64,000 nt of DNA from Methylomonas sp. ZR1 (GCF_013141865.1 NZ_RCST01000001.1:1178001-1242000), one strand, 5' to 3'; shown: positions 8,746 through 16,246, counted from the first letter of the stretch. Made by a program: numbers and translations. The notes: a model not told the origin generated them from the letters alone.

Positions 8746-9294
8746 TTAAGAGGTGGCGGCTGCGCTGCTGTCGGTAGCGTTTTCGTTAGCGGCGTCGGCG
8801 CTGGGCTCGTCGCTGCGTAAAATGTCGGTGATGGTTAGGTCAAAGTGATCGGCCTCGGTATCACCGTCATACACTTCAAACTCGAATGACTGGGTAATGC
8901 TCCTAATGCCGTCGCCCAAGTCCGCGTCACCGCTGACGGTTAAGGTAGCCAAGCCTTTGCCGACCACCTTGACCAAAAACTGACCGTCGCCCACTGGCGT
9001 GACCAGCAACACGTTCGGATCGGAAGAGACGATGCTAATAGCGCCGTCGATGGCTGCGGATGCGCCGGCATAGGTTAAGGCCAGTGCAGTGACGATAAAT
9101 TGGGTAACTAGCGAACTAATGCGTTTCATTTCGTGAGGTTCCATAGTGATGATGTAATCCGCAAAGACCGTGCGTAGGGCAATACGGGTGGGTTTTTCTC
9201 CGGAATATTTGTACTCAAGGAACAATATCCAGAAAAACAGGATAAAAACGGCAGTAACCAAACTGCCGAAAACGTGAATCAAAAATTCAAACAA
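8746..9294 (-). CDS. Membrane-anchored phage protein with Big-like C-terminal domain
   Basis: 182 aa. The N-terminus has a long hydrophobic segment ('HVFGSLVTAVFILFFWILFL', about residues 7-26). A second hydrophobic stretch (about 60-80) begins at an internal ATG at 9131 and looks like a signal peptide ending 'AGASA'. After it comes a Big2-like beta domain ('VLLVTPVGDGQFLVKVVGKG', 'ATLTVSGDADLG') and an acidic Ser/Ala tail. Either one two-pass protein is made, or a second shorter secreted product starts at 9131. It lies in the lysis block; role unknown. A spanin role is possible but no clear lipobox or coiled coil is seen. Confidence 0.65.
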   Translation of the reverse strand: MFEFLIHVFGSLVTAVFILFFWILFLEYKYSGEKPTRIALRTVFADYIITMEPHEMKRISSLVTQFIVTALALTYAGASAAIDGAISIVSSDPNVLLVTPVGDGQFLVKVVGKGLATLTVSGDADLGDGIRSITQSFEFEVYDGDTEADHFDLTITDILRSDEPSADAANENATDSSAAATS

Positions 9295-9548
9295 GGCTCT
9301 GTACTCCGCACAAAGCGCAGATAGTCGCGGTGCGAGATACCGCTGTTCATTAAATCCAGATGGCTGCTGTTTTTACGCAAAACCGCATCCGAGTAACGGG
9401 CCAATGCCCGGTCTAACTGATCGGAATAAAAGCGCACATCCTTTCTTGCAACTTCAAGACGATGCCGGGCGCGGGCAAATTCTTGACCCGACAAAGCGGC
9501 ATCTATCTCAGCGACAGCCACTATTTGCATTAACGGGTTTTGTTTCAT
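9279..9548 (-). CDS. Phage hypothetical protein in lysis block
   Basis: 89 aa, with start overlapping the endolysin stop (ATGA) and the stop overlapping the next gene. Mostly helical and basic: 'ARARHRLEVARKDVRFYSDQLDRALARY' reads as amphipathic helix. There is a weak hydrophobic N-terminus ('LMQIVAVAEIDAAL') but no proper signal. I do not recognise the family. Overlaps at both ends support it being expressed with the lysis genes. Confidence 0.65.
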   Translation of the reverse strand: MKQNPLMQIVAVAEIDAALSGQEFARARHRLEVARKDVRFYSDQLDRALARYSDAVLRKNSSHLDLMNSGISHRDYLRFVRSTEPCLNF

Positions 9549-10099
9549 ACAGGCTTCTCAAATAAGGCGCGCTCGGCGGCGCGGCGTTTTACTAAACCGG
9601 GCAATGGGGCTTTTTTGCCGTCAATAGTCCCCATCACCCAACGGTCGAACTCGGCAGCAGCGCCGGCAAAGTCTCGGGCATGCAGCTTGTGGCGTAGCGC
9701 AGATTGCGCGTAGCGGCCTTGGCCGATGTTGAAAATCAGCGAGACCAGCGCATCGAATTGGTTTTGATTAATCAGGACAGGCGTAACAGAGCGCAGAAAC
9801 AGCGCGGTTTGCTCGACATCGCGATACAGCAGTTCTTTGACCTTGTCCTTGCTAGTGGTCAACACCACTTGCGCCTCTTGCGTGAGGATGCGGCGGCTTT
9901 GGCATTCGTCCACGATGCGGGCCAGCGTGCCGGCGTCGACACGGAACAACCCGAAATCCCACTTTGGCAAAATCACATGACCGCAGCCGATGGTTAGGCG
10001 ATTGGCCGGGCACAGATACGCCTGTTGGCGCATGCCTTCGAACTGGGTAATCAGTTCGATTGCGGCCTCGGTGGCGTCATGGGGGTTGTCGGTGTTCAT
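9545..10099 (-). CDS. Phage endolysin, lysozyme (GH24)
   Basis: 184 aa. 'IELITQFEGMRQQAYLCP' carries the catalytic Glu (in 'FEG', about residue 21), and 'RLTIGCGH' (about residues 34-41) is the TIG-GH catalytic loop of T4-type lysozymes. 'NQFDALVSLIFNIG' and the C-terminal 'GLVKRRAAERALF' are family signatures. It cuts the muramic acid-glucosamine bond of peptidoglycan. There is no signal-arrest-release N-terminus, so release depends on the holin. First gene of the lysis block; divergent from the gene at 10230. Confidence 0.93.
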   Translation of the reverse strand: MNTDNPHDATEAAIELITQFEGMRQQAYLCPANRLTIGCGHVILPKWDFGLFRVDAGTLARIVDECQSRRILTQEAQVVLTTSKDKVKELLYRDVEQTALFLRSVTPVLINQNQFDALVSLIFNIGQGRYAQSALRHKLHARDFAGAAAEFDRWVMGTIDGKKAPLPGLVKRRAAERALFEKPV

Positions 10100-10229
10100 G
10101 GCATCTCGCTCGAAAGTGATGGCGAGAGTTTAAGGAACAGGGGGAAAGCGACGTATGTGAACTGCTTCGGATGGCAGCGATGTGGGGGGCGGGGACAATG
10201 CGCAGCACCATCCCTTTTTTGAGCCTACC

Positions 10230-10796
10230 ATGAAAACACTTTTAAAAACCAGCGGCAGAATTTTGCAATGGTTGCTGTATCTGATTGTTCACCTGGCCAT
10301 CGTCATCGCCCGCTATCCGCTGGCACCGATTGCCGTGGTGTTTTTTACCAGCAATGACCGGCGAGACCTGCTGTTTCCGTTTACCTGGCTAGGCACCATC
10401 GATAACGACCTGGCCGGCGACAGCGGCTGGCAAACCGAACATATCATGCCCGGCAGTGACCCACTGAGTACCTGGAACCGCATCAAATGGTTATGGCGCA
10501 ACGGTGGCAACCGATTGAATTACCAACTGCTGGGCTGCCCCGATAGCGTGTTATTCCGGCTTAAATATGACTGGTTGCAAGACAGGGACTGGTTGTGGCT
10601 GCGCCCAGACGGCTATTGGATGCTTCGGGCTTATATCCCTTTCAGAGATGTAGTGATATTTGAAAACGGCCAATTTTGCTGGCGGCTCACTAAACGCTAT
10701 CTGAACCTATTTTGGGGCTGGTCGTTATTCGGGCCGATTGACGGAGGTTGTAAATTTACGTTTACCACCCGCATTAAAAGCGCCAAGCCCGCATAA
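10230..10796 (+). CDS. DUF7338-like phage protein, plus strand
   Basis: 188 aa from the ATG at 10230. The N-terminus has a hydrophobic stretch ('ILQWLLYLIVHLAIVIARYPLAPIAVVFF'; two possible segments, residues 9-38). This is followed by 'WLGTIDNDLAGDSGWQTEH', a Trp-rich body 'WNRIKWLWRNGGNRLNYQLLG' and 'RPDGYWMLRAYIPF', typical of small phage membrane proteins that NCBI labels DUF7338. It is the only plus-strand gene inside the minus-strand late region and therefore has its own transcription, like a moron. Role unknown. Confidence 0.72.
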   Translation: MKTLLKTSGRILQWLLYLIVHLAIVIARYPLAPIAVVFFTSNDRRDLLFPFTWLGTIDNDLAGDSGWQTEHIMPGSDPLSTWNRIKWLWRNGGNRLNYQLLGCPDSVLFRLKYDWLQDRDWLWLRPDGYWMLRAYIPFRDVVIFENGQFCWRLTKRYLNLFWGWSLFGPIDGGCKFTFTTRIKSAKPA

Positions 10797-10799
10797 ATC

Positions 10800-10994
10800 C
10801 TATTGCTGGTTTTCCAGCGCCTGCCTAATCGCGCACTCGATAAACCGGTTTTTCCCTCGACCAAATTCATCCAGCGCCTTGAGCAAATCCGGGGGTAGGC
10901 GGATGGTCAGGGACTGTTTGGCGGTCGGTTTTGTGGTGCCGACCTTCCGGCCGGCGCCTTCGCGGTTGCCGCCTCTTTTTTCCGTGCCGTCCAT
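10800..10994 (-). CDS. Small ribbon-helix-helix (CopG-like) DNA-binding protein
   Basis: 64 aa. The start is the ATG at 10994, overlapping the stop of the upstream gene (ATGA). An N-terminal basic leader 'REGAGRKVGTTKP' is followed by 'QSLTIRLPPDLLKALDEFG' and 'KNRFIECAIRQAL', a strand-helix-helix pattern of the RHH fold. It likely binds DNA as a dimer; target unknown. Its 3' end faces the plus-strand DUF7338-like gene, 3 bases apart (convergent). Confidence 0.75.
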   Translation of the reverse strand: MDGTEKRGGNREGAGRKVGTTKPTAKQSLTIRLPPDLLKALDEFGRGKNRFIECAIRQALENQQ

Positions 10995-11179
10995 CAATCG
11001 ACGCCCGGCACGCCGAGATAGCGCTCTAGCTGTTGATACAAATCAAAATCGGCGTTAGTCAGCATCGACGGCCCGCGCGGCCGCTTATAGTCGCTGAAAT
11101 CGGCAAAGTCCGAAAACAGCTGGGTGAGTTGCTCGGCTAGAGCGGTGATGCGCTCGCGGTATTCTTGTTCCGTTGACAT
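10994..11179 (-). CDS. Small phage hypothetical protein
   Basis: 61 aa from the ATG at 11179 ('MSTEQEYRERITALAEQL'). An upstream extension is not protein-like. A helical N-terminus is followed by 'KRPRGPSMLTNADFDLYQQLERYLG'. Coupled by ATGA to the RHH gene downstream, so the two may act together. No family recognised. Confidence 0.6.
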   Translation of the reverse strand: MSTEQEYRERITALAEQLTQLFSDFADFSDYKRPRGPSMLTNADFDLYQQLERYLGVPGVD

Positions 11180-11262
11180 ATTTTTGAACTCGGCTATAGT
11201 TGGCCTCGGGATCGCCGAGGCCTTATTGAAGCATGCTCTATGCAATAGCGACTAAGTAACGA

Positions 11263-11577
11263 TTAGTCGTTTTCCTCGGCGATCTCGATATCCAATATGT
11301 CTGCCACGCCATCCACATCGCCCGAGAAAGTCAGAACCAATTCTCCGCCGGTATAAATCAGCACCCAATACTGATTTTTTTGGTCGGAAAATACGCCGAT
11401 ATTGTCTCCAGATCCTTCGATTGCGTGCCACCATCTAGCATCTGTCGATTCATCGTCAAGCGCTATGCCATTGGCTAGCATGTGTTCGTCGTCAAGATAT
11501 TCGGACGGAATAGTAATGGCCGTTGTTTCTGCGTCTGCAATTAGTTTGTTTATTTGTTCAATTGTACATGCGCTCAT
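11263..11577 (-). CDS. Small acidic phage hypothetical protein
   Basis: 104 aa from the ATG at 11577, which has AGGAG six bases upstream. Strongly acidic, with 'TIEQINKLIADAETT' at the start and a beta-rich end 'YWVLIYTGGELVLTFSGD'. No membrane segment or known motif. It is set apart from neighbours by about 80 and 170 bases, so it may be a separately expressed accessory gene. Confidence 0.65.
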   Translation of the reverse strand: MSACTIEQINKLIADAETTAITIPSEYLDDEHMLANGIALDDESTDARWWHAIEGSGDNIGVFSDQKNQYWVLIYTGGELVLTFSGDVDGVADILDIEIAEEND

Positions 11578-11700
11578 TTCGTTCTCCTGATTAACACGGG
11601 TGCCGCCTGGTCGGTTATGGATGCTTTCCACGGTTTTAATGATACGCTATTTTTGATTAATTGCAATACAAATAATCAAAATAATGTGATTTAATCCACA

Positions 11701-11724
11701 AAAAAGGCCGGTTAAACCGGCCTT
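11701..11724 (-). terminator. Rho-independent terminator
   Basis: On the minus strand the perfect stem GGCCGGTT-TA-AACCGGCC is followed by six T. It lies about 25 bases after the stop of the small gene at 11750-11941 and ends that antirepressor transcript. Confidence 0.88.
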
Positions 11725-11749
11725 GAAAGTGTTTAAGTTTTACGAAAAG

Positions 11750-11941
11750 TTAACGCGGCCAAGTCTGGTTTAACTGGTTACGGGCGGCGATTAACTCTTC
11801 GGCCAGATAGGCCAGCAGCATGGCTTGCTTCTCGCGGTTGACCACGTGCAGGTCTTTTTCCGGTATCAGCAGGTCACCGACCGCCTCAATGCAACAGGCG
11901 ATGCGGTCGATACGATCCAACGCATTTAGGGCGGGGTTCAT
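11750..11941 (-). CDS. Small phage hypothetical protein downstream of antirepressor
   Basis: 63 aa, all-helical ('ALNALDRIDRIACCIEAVGDLL' region and 'EKQAMLLAYLAEELIAARNQL'). The start overlaps the stop of the BRO gene by 4 bases. Similar short helical proteins of the pattern 'RI..ACCIEA..DLL' are common in prophages. Function unknown; co-expression suggests a partner or modulator of the antirepressor. Confidence 0.68.
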   Translation of the reverse strand: MNPALNALDRIDRIACCIEAVGDLLIPEKDLHVVNREKQAMLLAYLAEELIAARNQLNQTWPR

Positions 11942-12570
11942 GCTAACCCCTCATTGGCGGCCAAGTCGCCATCTTTGTGCGCATGAAAAATGACTTGGCG
12001 CACGTTGACCCGCGTAATACCCAGCTCTTCCGATATTTCGGCACGAGTAAAACCTTGTTTTATCCGCTCGCAAATCAACTCGTATTGTTTCTTTTTAGCG
12101 GTTTTCTCGTATTGCTTGAGCTCATCTACCGTCAAAATGACCTGAGCCTTGCTCAATTTGCGGGAAGCATCACGCAGCATGGTTTCGCAGGCTTGTAACT
12201 GCGCCAACGTCAACGGTTGGTCTAAATTGGGGATAACCTGATAGCTGCCGGTTTTGCGGATCGCCGGCAAGACATCATGCGTTACCCAGCGCTTGAAGGC
12301 TTTTGCGGCGGGCTTTTTGCTCGTGAGGATGGCGCTGTATAGGCCGGATTCGTTGATGCAGATAATCCCTCTGCCGCCGGTATCTGGCCCCAAACCGCCG
12401 ATTTGGCGGTTTGACTTTTCGTCCTCATCCAACCGGCCGGTCATCTTATGAGCGTCACTGTATTCGAGGATTTCCGCGACGTGTTTGGCGATAAACCAAG
12501 GCTCGCCGATGGCATCGACAATAACTTGCAGTTGATGGGTATGGAATTGGAAAGCTTGAAGTGAATTCAT
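11938..12570 (-). CDS. BRO-N domain phage antirepressor
   Basis: 210 aa from the ATG at 12570 ('MNSLQAFQFHTHQLQVI'). The BRO-N domain (residues ~5-110) has 'EPWFIAKHVAEILEYSDAH', 'DEDEK', 'INESGLYSAILTSKKPAAKAFKRWV' and 'VLPAIRKTGSY', all classical. The C-terminal ~60 residues hold a second HTH: 'FTRAEISEELGITRVNVRQVI'. Such proteins counteract the phage repressor or otherwise regulate host and phage transcription. The 150 bases upstream are open in the same frame and resemble an Ash-like leader (separate entry). It is bounded by terminators on both sides, so it is an independent unit. Confidence 0.9.
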   Translation of the reverse strand: MNSLQAFQFHTHQLQVIVDAIGEPWFIAKHVAEILEYSDAHKMTGRLDEDEKSNRQIGGLGPDTGGRGIICINESGLYSAILTSKKPAAKAFKRWVTHDVLPAIRKTGSYQVIPNLDQPLTLAQLQACETMLRDASRKLSKAQVILTVDELKQYEKTAKKKQYELICERIKQGFTRAEISEELGITRVNVRQVIFHAHKDGDLAANEGLA

Positions 12571-12720
12571 GATGGTTTCCCGTGAAAGTTGAAAACCGAC
12601 ACCATGACGCCAATCAGGGTGCCGGACTGAACAGGTTGGCGTACCGGTCACAGGGTCCGGCCCGTCTTGCGACGGCCTGCCCAGCCCGACATGACTGTAG
12701 AGCTTGAGCAAAAGACACAA
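12571..12720 (-). other. Ash-like in-frame leader upstream of the BRO gene
   Basis: The frame of the BRO gene stays open for 50 codons upstream and reads 'HVGLGRPSQDGPDPVTGTPT' and 'RHPDWRHGVGFQLSRET'. This resembles the Ash-type peptides often seen before phage antirepressor genes. The AGGAG-like signal before 12570 is weak, so either start is possible. The DNA is GC-rich and could also fold as a regulatory leader. Confidence 0.4.
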
Positions 12721-12740
12721 AAAAACCGCTCAACGCGGTT
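12718..12740 (-). terminator. Rho-independent terminator
   Basis: On the minus strand AACCGC, loop GTTGA, GCGGTT, then seven T. A second hairpin GCACTGG/CCAGTGC lies at 12775-12794. Together they end the lipoprotein transcript before the antirepressor unit. Confidence 0.82.
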
Positions 12741-12858
12741 AATTGAGCCTGCGAATCCGAGACGCCAATCCCGAGCACTGGATTTTGCCAGTGCCCGATT
12801 AGGTTAGCCCCTCGGTTTGAGAGTTGTCAAGAAATGCTTTACTACTGAATTTAACGAT

Positions 12859-13209
12859 TTATTGTTTTGGCGGAAGGATGTTCTTTTCGCCGTTGCAATG
12901 GTAATACTCCGCCAACATGCTGCCTTCCACATTACGCGAATAGTTGCCGGTAAACGGATTGGTGGTCGCCCGTTCGTCTTTGGAGACTTGGCCGATGACT
13001 ACGGTATTAGCGCCAAACGTGGTAGCCCGCTGCTTGTACCAGTCGTAACATTCCAGCCCCGCTCTCGCGCATGTTTCCTGCATTTTGTAAGTGCAATTGT
13101 CCGGGGTTTTTTCTTCCAACCGCACATATTGCCAGTTTGGGTATCGATAGTTGGTACTGCACCCACCGGCCAATAAACAGATTGTTGCCAATATCACTTT
13201 GCTTTTCAT
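12859..13209 (-). CDS. DUF4156-like lipoprotein
   Basis: 116 aa from the ATG at 13209 (AGGAG five bases upstream). The N-terminus 'MKSKVILATICLLAGGCST' is a lipoprotein signal with lipobox LAGGC, so Cys17 would be lipidated. The mature part has several Cys and the pattern 'GANTVVIGQVS' typical of DUF4156/RcsF-like envelope lipoproteins. It is a likely lysogenic-conversion or envelope gene carried by the phage, flanked by terminators on both sides. Function in the phage is unknown. Confidence 0.75.
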   Translation of the reverse strand: MKSKVILATICLLAGGCSTNYRYPNWQYVRLEEKTPDNCTYKMQETCARAGLECYDWYKQRATTFGANTVVIGQVSKDERATTNPFTGNYSRNVEGSMLAEYYHCNGEKNILPPKQ

Positions 13210-13261
13210 ACGTGCTCCTTTGTTAAAAATGGCCGAATTATCGGCGGAAAAGGTTAAAGAC

Positions 13262-13286
13262 AAAAGCCCCAGGCTTGCCCTGGGGC
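13262..13286 (-). terminator. Rho-independent terminator after HU gene
   Basis: On the minus strand GCCCCAGG, loop GCAAG, CCTGGGGC, followed by TTTTG. It lies about 15 bases after the HU stop codon. Confidence 0.88.
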
Positions 13287-13301
13287 GCTTGGCTTTAAGC
13301 T

Positions 13302-13577
13302 TTAAGCAGCCACCGCATCCTTCAAAGCCTTGGCGGCTTTCAGCTTGATGCGTTTGCCTGCGGGGATGTCGATCTCTGCGCCGGTTTGCGGGTTGCGGCC
13401 TTTGCGGGCTGCGGTTTCCACGACGCTGATGGTGCCAATTTCATGCAGGGTGATACTGCCGTGGATATGCAACTCTGCGGCAATCACATCGGCCAGGCCG
13501 CGAAGGGCCATATCGGCATCGGTTTTATGGATACCGGTGTTGTCGCTGATGGTTCTGACTAGATCACGGTGGTTCAT
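13302..13577 (-). CDS. HU-family DNA-binding protein, phage-encoded
   Basis: 91 aa, normal HU length. 'MNHRDLVRTISDNTGI' starts the helical dimer part; 'GSITLHEIGTISVVETAARKGRNPQTGAEIDIPA' spans the beta core and the DNA-wrapping arm, with the conserved 'GRNPQTG' and proline of the arm tip. The end 'RIKLKAAKALKDAV' is the C-terminal helix. HU bends DNA and is a cofactor of MuA transpososome assembly, so a phage copy next to mor is fitting. It has its own terminator. Confidence 0.92.
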   Translation of the reverse strand: MNHRDLVRTISDNTGIHKTDADMALRGLADVIAAELHIHGSITLHEIGTISVVETAARKGRNPQTGAEIDIPAGKRIKLKAAKALKDAVAA

Positions 13578-13607
13578 AGTGGATTACTCCGGTTTGTTAA
13601 AAAATGG

Positions 13608-14021
13608 TTAATCGTCGAATAGGTCGAAATTAAGCGCGGCCGGTACGGCTTGGCCGACGATGGTGATGATTTGCCGCTCGGTCAGGCCGTATTTACGGCA
13701 CAAGGCAAAGTTACCCATGCCGTTGCTGCGGTCATGACGGATGCGCTCATTACGCATGGCCAGCATGGCCGCGTGGGCTTTGGGGATTTGATACACCGTG
13801 GCCCCGCCAAACATCTCGCAAAACTTCGCGGCCAATTCCATGCCCAGCAACTCGGCAAGGCGGTGGTCGGGCGTAACGTTTACCGGCACGGTTAAATGCC
13901 CGCCGCCGTAGGCCCGCCAGATCAGCCACATAGTTTCCTCGCCACAATACTCGGCGATTTGCAGCAGGCTATCGGGTAGCAGGTGTTTGGGCAGCAGGTG
14001 TTTGGGCAGCGGGGTGTTCAT
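13608..14021 (-). CDS. Mor-family middle transcription activator
   Basis: 137 aa. 'LLQIAEYCGEETMWLIWRAYGGGHLTVPV' (pattern L..IA...GEE....L...YGG..L.VP) and the C-terminal HTH 'NFALCRKYGLTERQIITIVGQ' match Mor/C activators of Mu-like phages. Mor binds as a dimer and turns on the middle promoter. The N-terminus contains a duplicated 'PKHLLPKHLLP' made by a 15-base tandem repeat near 13,980-14,008, outside the conserved domain. It sits at the end of the early block and before late genes, as in Mu. Confidence 0.9.
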   Translation of the reverse strand: MNTPLPKHLLPKHLLPDSLLQIAEYCGEETMWLIWRAYGGGHLTVPVNVTPDHRLAELLGMELAAKFCEMFGGATVYQIPKAHAAMLAMRNERIRHDRSNGMGNFALCRKYGLTERQIITIVGQAVPAALNFDLFDD

Positions 14022-14023
14022 GG

Positions 14024-14527
14024 CTATTGGGCCTCCTGGATTTGTTGTTGCAGGGTGTCTATTTTGATTTGCAGGTCGGTCAGCGCTTCCAGGCTGTTTT
14101 CGCTGGGGGCTTGCTGATGTTTGGCTTCCAGCTTGGCAAAGTCGTCTTTCAACTCCCGCAGCTGAAATGTCGCGCCGAGTAAAAACTTGATCTTGGCGCG
14201 GTTGGCGGCGGCTTTGGCTTCCGGGTATTCCGGCGCCGGTAGTTGGTCGTCCGGATAGATGCGCGACGGCAACAACAAGCGCAATTCAGACGGGCTAGGC
14301 CAGCGGCGTGACTGGCTGGCCAACTGGGTAAACGCCGTCCGCAGCCGTGGCCGGTCTAGCGTTTCTTCCCAGGTAATCGGCCAGTTTTTCGCGACGTGAT
14401 ACCAAACCCCGGCCGTGTGCTTGACCGTCTCCGCGCTGGGTCCGCCTTCCAAGTGCAGCACCACCAGCCCCATCAAGCCCTTGCTGATCGCCTGGCGTAA
14501 CCATTCGATGTCGTTAGCTGTTTCCAT
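14024..14527 (-). CDS. Early-region Mu-like hypothetical protein
   Basis: 167 aa. The N-terminal half has 'DIEWLRQAISKGLMGLVVLHLEGGPSAETV' (pattern) and 'LDRPRLRTAFTQLASQSRRWPSPSELRLLLP', typical of a conserved protein found between gemA and mor in Mu-like phages. The C-terminus is a coiled coil ('LQIKIDTLQQQIQEAQ'). It overlaps the upstream zinc-motif gene by 14 bases. Function unknown. Confidence 0.78.
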   Translation of the reverse strand: METANDIEWLRQAISKGLMGLVVLHLEGGPSAETVKHTAGVWYHVAKNWPITWEETLDRPRLRTAFTQLASQSRRWPSPSELRLLLPSRIYPDDQLPAPEYPEAKAAANRAKIKFLLGATFQLRELKDDFAKLEAKHQQAPSENSLEALTDLQIKIDTLQQQIQEAQ

Positions 14528-14987
14528 TGCCGAAATCCTCCAACGCTTGCAAGGCTTGCGCGGTTTTGCTGGTTTTTTTGTTGGCGCCGTAAACCGTCAA
14601 GCCGTCGACGTGGTCCTTATTGGCCTGGCCGGCACCGATGTCGGCTTTAAAGCCATGACAATCACCCAGCACCTTGCGCAGATAGTTGTGGTTGCTCAAC
14701 GGATCGCCGCCCTTGGCGCGGATTTGCTCTACAGTGATACGCATGGCCTCGGCCAGCGCCGGCAGCGATTCCGACAACGCCAAGACTTCTTTCGCCATTC
14801 GCAAGGCTCTATCGCTTGCCAGGTCGCGGGTATGAGAGCGGAACAAGCCCAAGTAACCCACCAGCGCAAAGCCGGTTTCACCATCGAGTTTGGCGAGGAT
14901 GCCCAACAGCTCGCGGCCGGCTTCGTCCTGGGCCATGGCGTCCAGGCTAATGCGGGTGTGGCAGACGGGGCATCTATTCAGTTGCAT
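14514..14987 (-). CDS. Early-region protein with N-terminal CxxC zinc motif
   Basis: 157 aa from the ATG at 14987 (GGACGG upstream); an ATG at 15014 would overlap the GemA gene more. The N-terminus 'MQLNRCPVCHTRISLDAM' carries a CPVCH knuckle. The rest is helical: 'EAGRELLGILAKLDGETGFALVGYLGLFR' (pattern) and 'LLALSESLP'. Found in the same spot beside gemA in Mu-like phages. May bind DNA or metal; function not known. Confidence 0.72.
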   Translation of the reverse strand: MQLNRCPVCHTRISLDAMAQDEAGRELLGILAKLDGETGFALVGYLGLFRSHTRDLASDRALRMAKEVLALSESLPALAEAMRITVEQIRAKGGDPLSNHNYLRKVLGDCHGFKADIGAGQANKDHVDGLTVYGANKKTSKTAQALQALEDFGNGNS

Positions 14988-15444
14988 CGGTTTTCCGTCC
15001 TTCCCGCTTGGCATTCTTCACCAGCGCCGCAATAATCCCGCTCAGCTCATCGTGGTCGCAGAACTCCAGGGCGTCTTTTTTGTACATGCGCTTTGCCATG
15101 GCGTGGGCGTATTCCCACGGCCGTTTGGCTTCGGCCAACAGCGCCTCGATCTTGCTCAGCTTGGCGTTGCGGTCGGAACCGCTCGGTAGGTTATTGGGCT
15201 TGCGGCCGTGCTTTTTCTTACTGACAAACACCACGCCGGCTTTCTCAAGGTGCCGTAGCACCTTGTTCAAGCCTTCGTTAGTCAAATCCTTGCTGGATTT
15301 AACGCCGCCGATGGTCAGCAGCATGGCGCGGTAGGTTTCATCGTCCATGCCAAGCTGCTTTTTGCCCAGGTGGATTTTTCCCAGCGCGGCATAGCGCTGG
15401 GCTTTATGTTTTGGGTTGGTATGGGTGTGCGGTTGATTGCTCAT
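14974..15444 (-). CDS. GemA/Gp16-family regulatory protein (DUF1018)
   Basis: 156 aa. 'YAALGKIHLGKKQLGMDDETYRAMLLTIGG' (pattern K.H...KQLG.D...YR..L....G) with 'SSKDLTNEGLNKVLRHLEKAG' is the DUF1018 signature of Mu gp16/GemA. Mu GemA modifies host gene expression and DNA relaxation. The N-terminus is basic and His-rich. It overlaps the small upstream gene by 4 bases (ATGA). Confidence 0.88.
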   Translation of the reverse strand: MSNQPHTHTNPKHKAQRYAALGKIHLGKKQLGMDDETYRAMLLTIGGVKSSKDLTNEGLNKVLRHLEKAGVVFVSKKKHGRKPNNLPSGSDRNAKLSKIEALLAEAKRPWEYAHAMAKRMYKKDALEFCDHDELSGIIAALVKNAKREGRKTDATE

Positions 15445-15620
15445 GCCTCACCGCCTTGCAATTCCAGCTCTAACTGATCGGCTTCAGCATCCGCTAGACG
15501 CGCTTTTTGCTGTTCACTGAAATAGACCTCATAACGTGGCGATTGCTTGGCCTGCTCGAAATGATGTTGGGCAATGCTGCGCAATTCGGCAATACGTTTC
15601 GTAGTAGCGTATTTGCTCAT
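15441..15620 (-). CDS. Short early-region hypothetical protein
   Basis: 59 aa, read directly from the sequence: starts 'MSKYATTKRIAELRSIAQHH', ends 'DQLELELQGGEA'. The start is 2 bases after the stop of DUF3164 with a GGGGTTG upstream, and its TGA overlaps the GemA start (ATGA). Mostly a helical, charged protein. No family recognised, but coupling on both sides makes it a convincing small gene. Confidence 0.7.
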   Translation of the reverse strand: MSKYATTKRIAELRSIAQHHFEQAKQSPRYEVYFSEQQKARLADAEADQLELELQGGEA

Positions 15621-15622
15621 GA

Positions 15623-16246
15623 CTACAACCCCGCAATATCCATAGTGATTTGCCGATACTGGTTGGTATCGCCAATCCGCTCATACATGCGCAAATATTC
15701 GCTAGTAGAAGTCACTTGAATGGAATCCTTCAGGGCGTCCATAGCCTCTTTCCACTTGGGATGCTCGATCTTGACGCGCATCAAGCCGAAGATGCGGCCT
15801 GTGTTGATCTTGCCTTGGCGGTCGGCCTGGAAAGCGTGTTCGACCAGCACCTTGATTTCGGTATTGCTATTGGCCGTCCATTCGTGAATACACTCGTCGA
15901 TCAGAGTTTTAGCGACTTGCAGACGCTCATCAAATGCCAAAGCATCGCTAACGGCCAGCAGCACTTTATATTTGCCGTCGTAACTGACCAGGGACAGATT
16001 GCCTTTCTTGCCGCCCCATTTCACGCCATATTGCTCGGCAGACAGCTCACAAAACGCGGCGATATCGGCCAGCACTTGGTGCTTCCATGTACGCATCTGT
16101 TCTTGCAGCAATAAGCCGCCCTTGACGATAGTTTTAACGGTGTCATCCCGCAGCAGGTCGATTTTCTTGATGCCGTCTTCCGGCACTAAGCGGCCAAAGC
16201 TATCGGCCCGGTAGCCCGGTGGTAATAGTGTTGTTGGCGTATTCAT
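15623..16246 (-). CDS. DUF3164 family protein
   Basis: 207 aa from the ATG at 16246 (AGGAG eight bases upstream, overlapping the RdgC-like stop as ATGA). 'LPPGYRADSFGRLVPEDGIKKIDLLRD' (pattern P.GY..D..G.LVPE..IK..D..RD) is the DUF3164 signature; later 'LADIAAFCELSAEQYG' and 'VLLAVSDALAFDERLQVAKTLIDECI' also fit. The family is found in the early region of Mu-like phages, near gam. Biochemical role unknown. Confidence 0.88.
   Translation of the reverse strand: MNTPTTLLPPGYRADSFGRLVPEDGIKKIDLLRDDTVKTIVKGGLLLQEQMRTWKHQVLADIAAFCELSAEQYGVKWGGKKGNLSLVSYDGKYKVLLAVSDALAFDERLQVAKTLIDECIHEWTANSNTEIKVLVEHAFQADRQGKINTGRIFGLMRVKIEHPKWKEAMDALKDSIQVTSTSEYLRMYERIGDTNQYRQITMDIAGL

Noticed and set aside
14415..15035. 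206-codon plus-strand frame
   Set aside because: Antisense to the zinc-motif gene; lacks a ribosome-binding site and family features.
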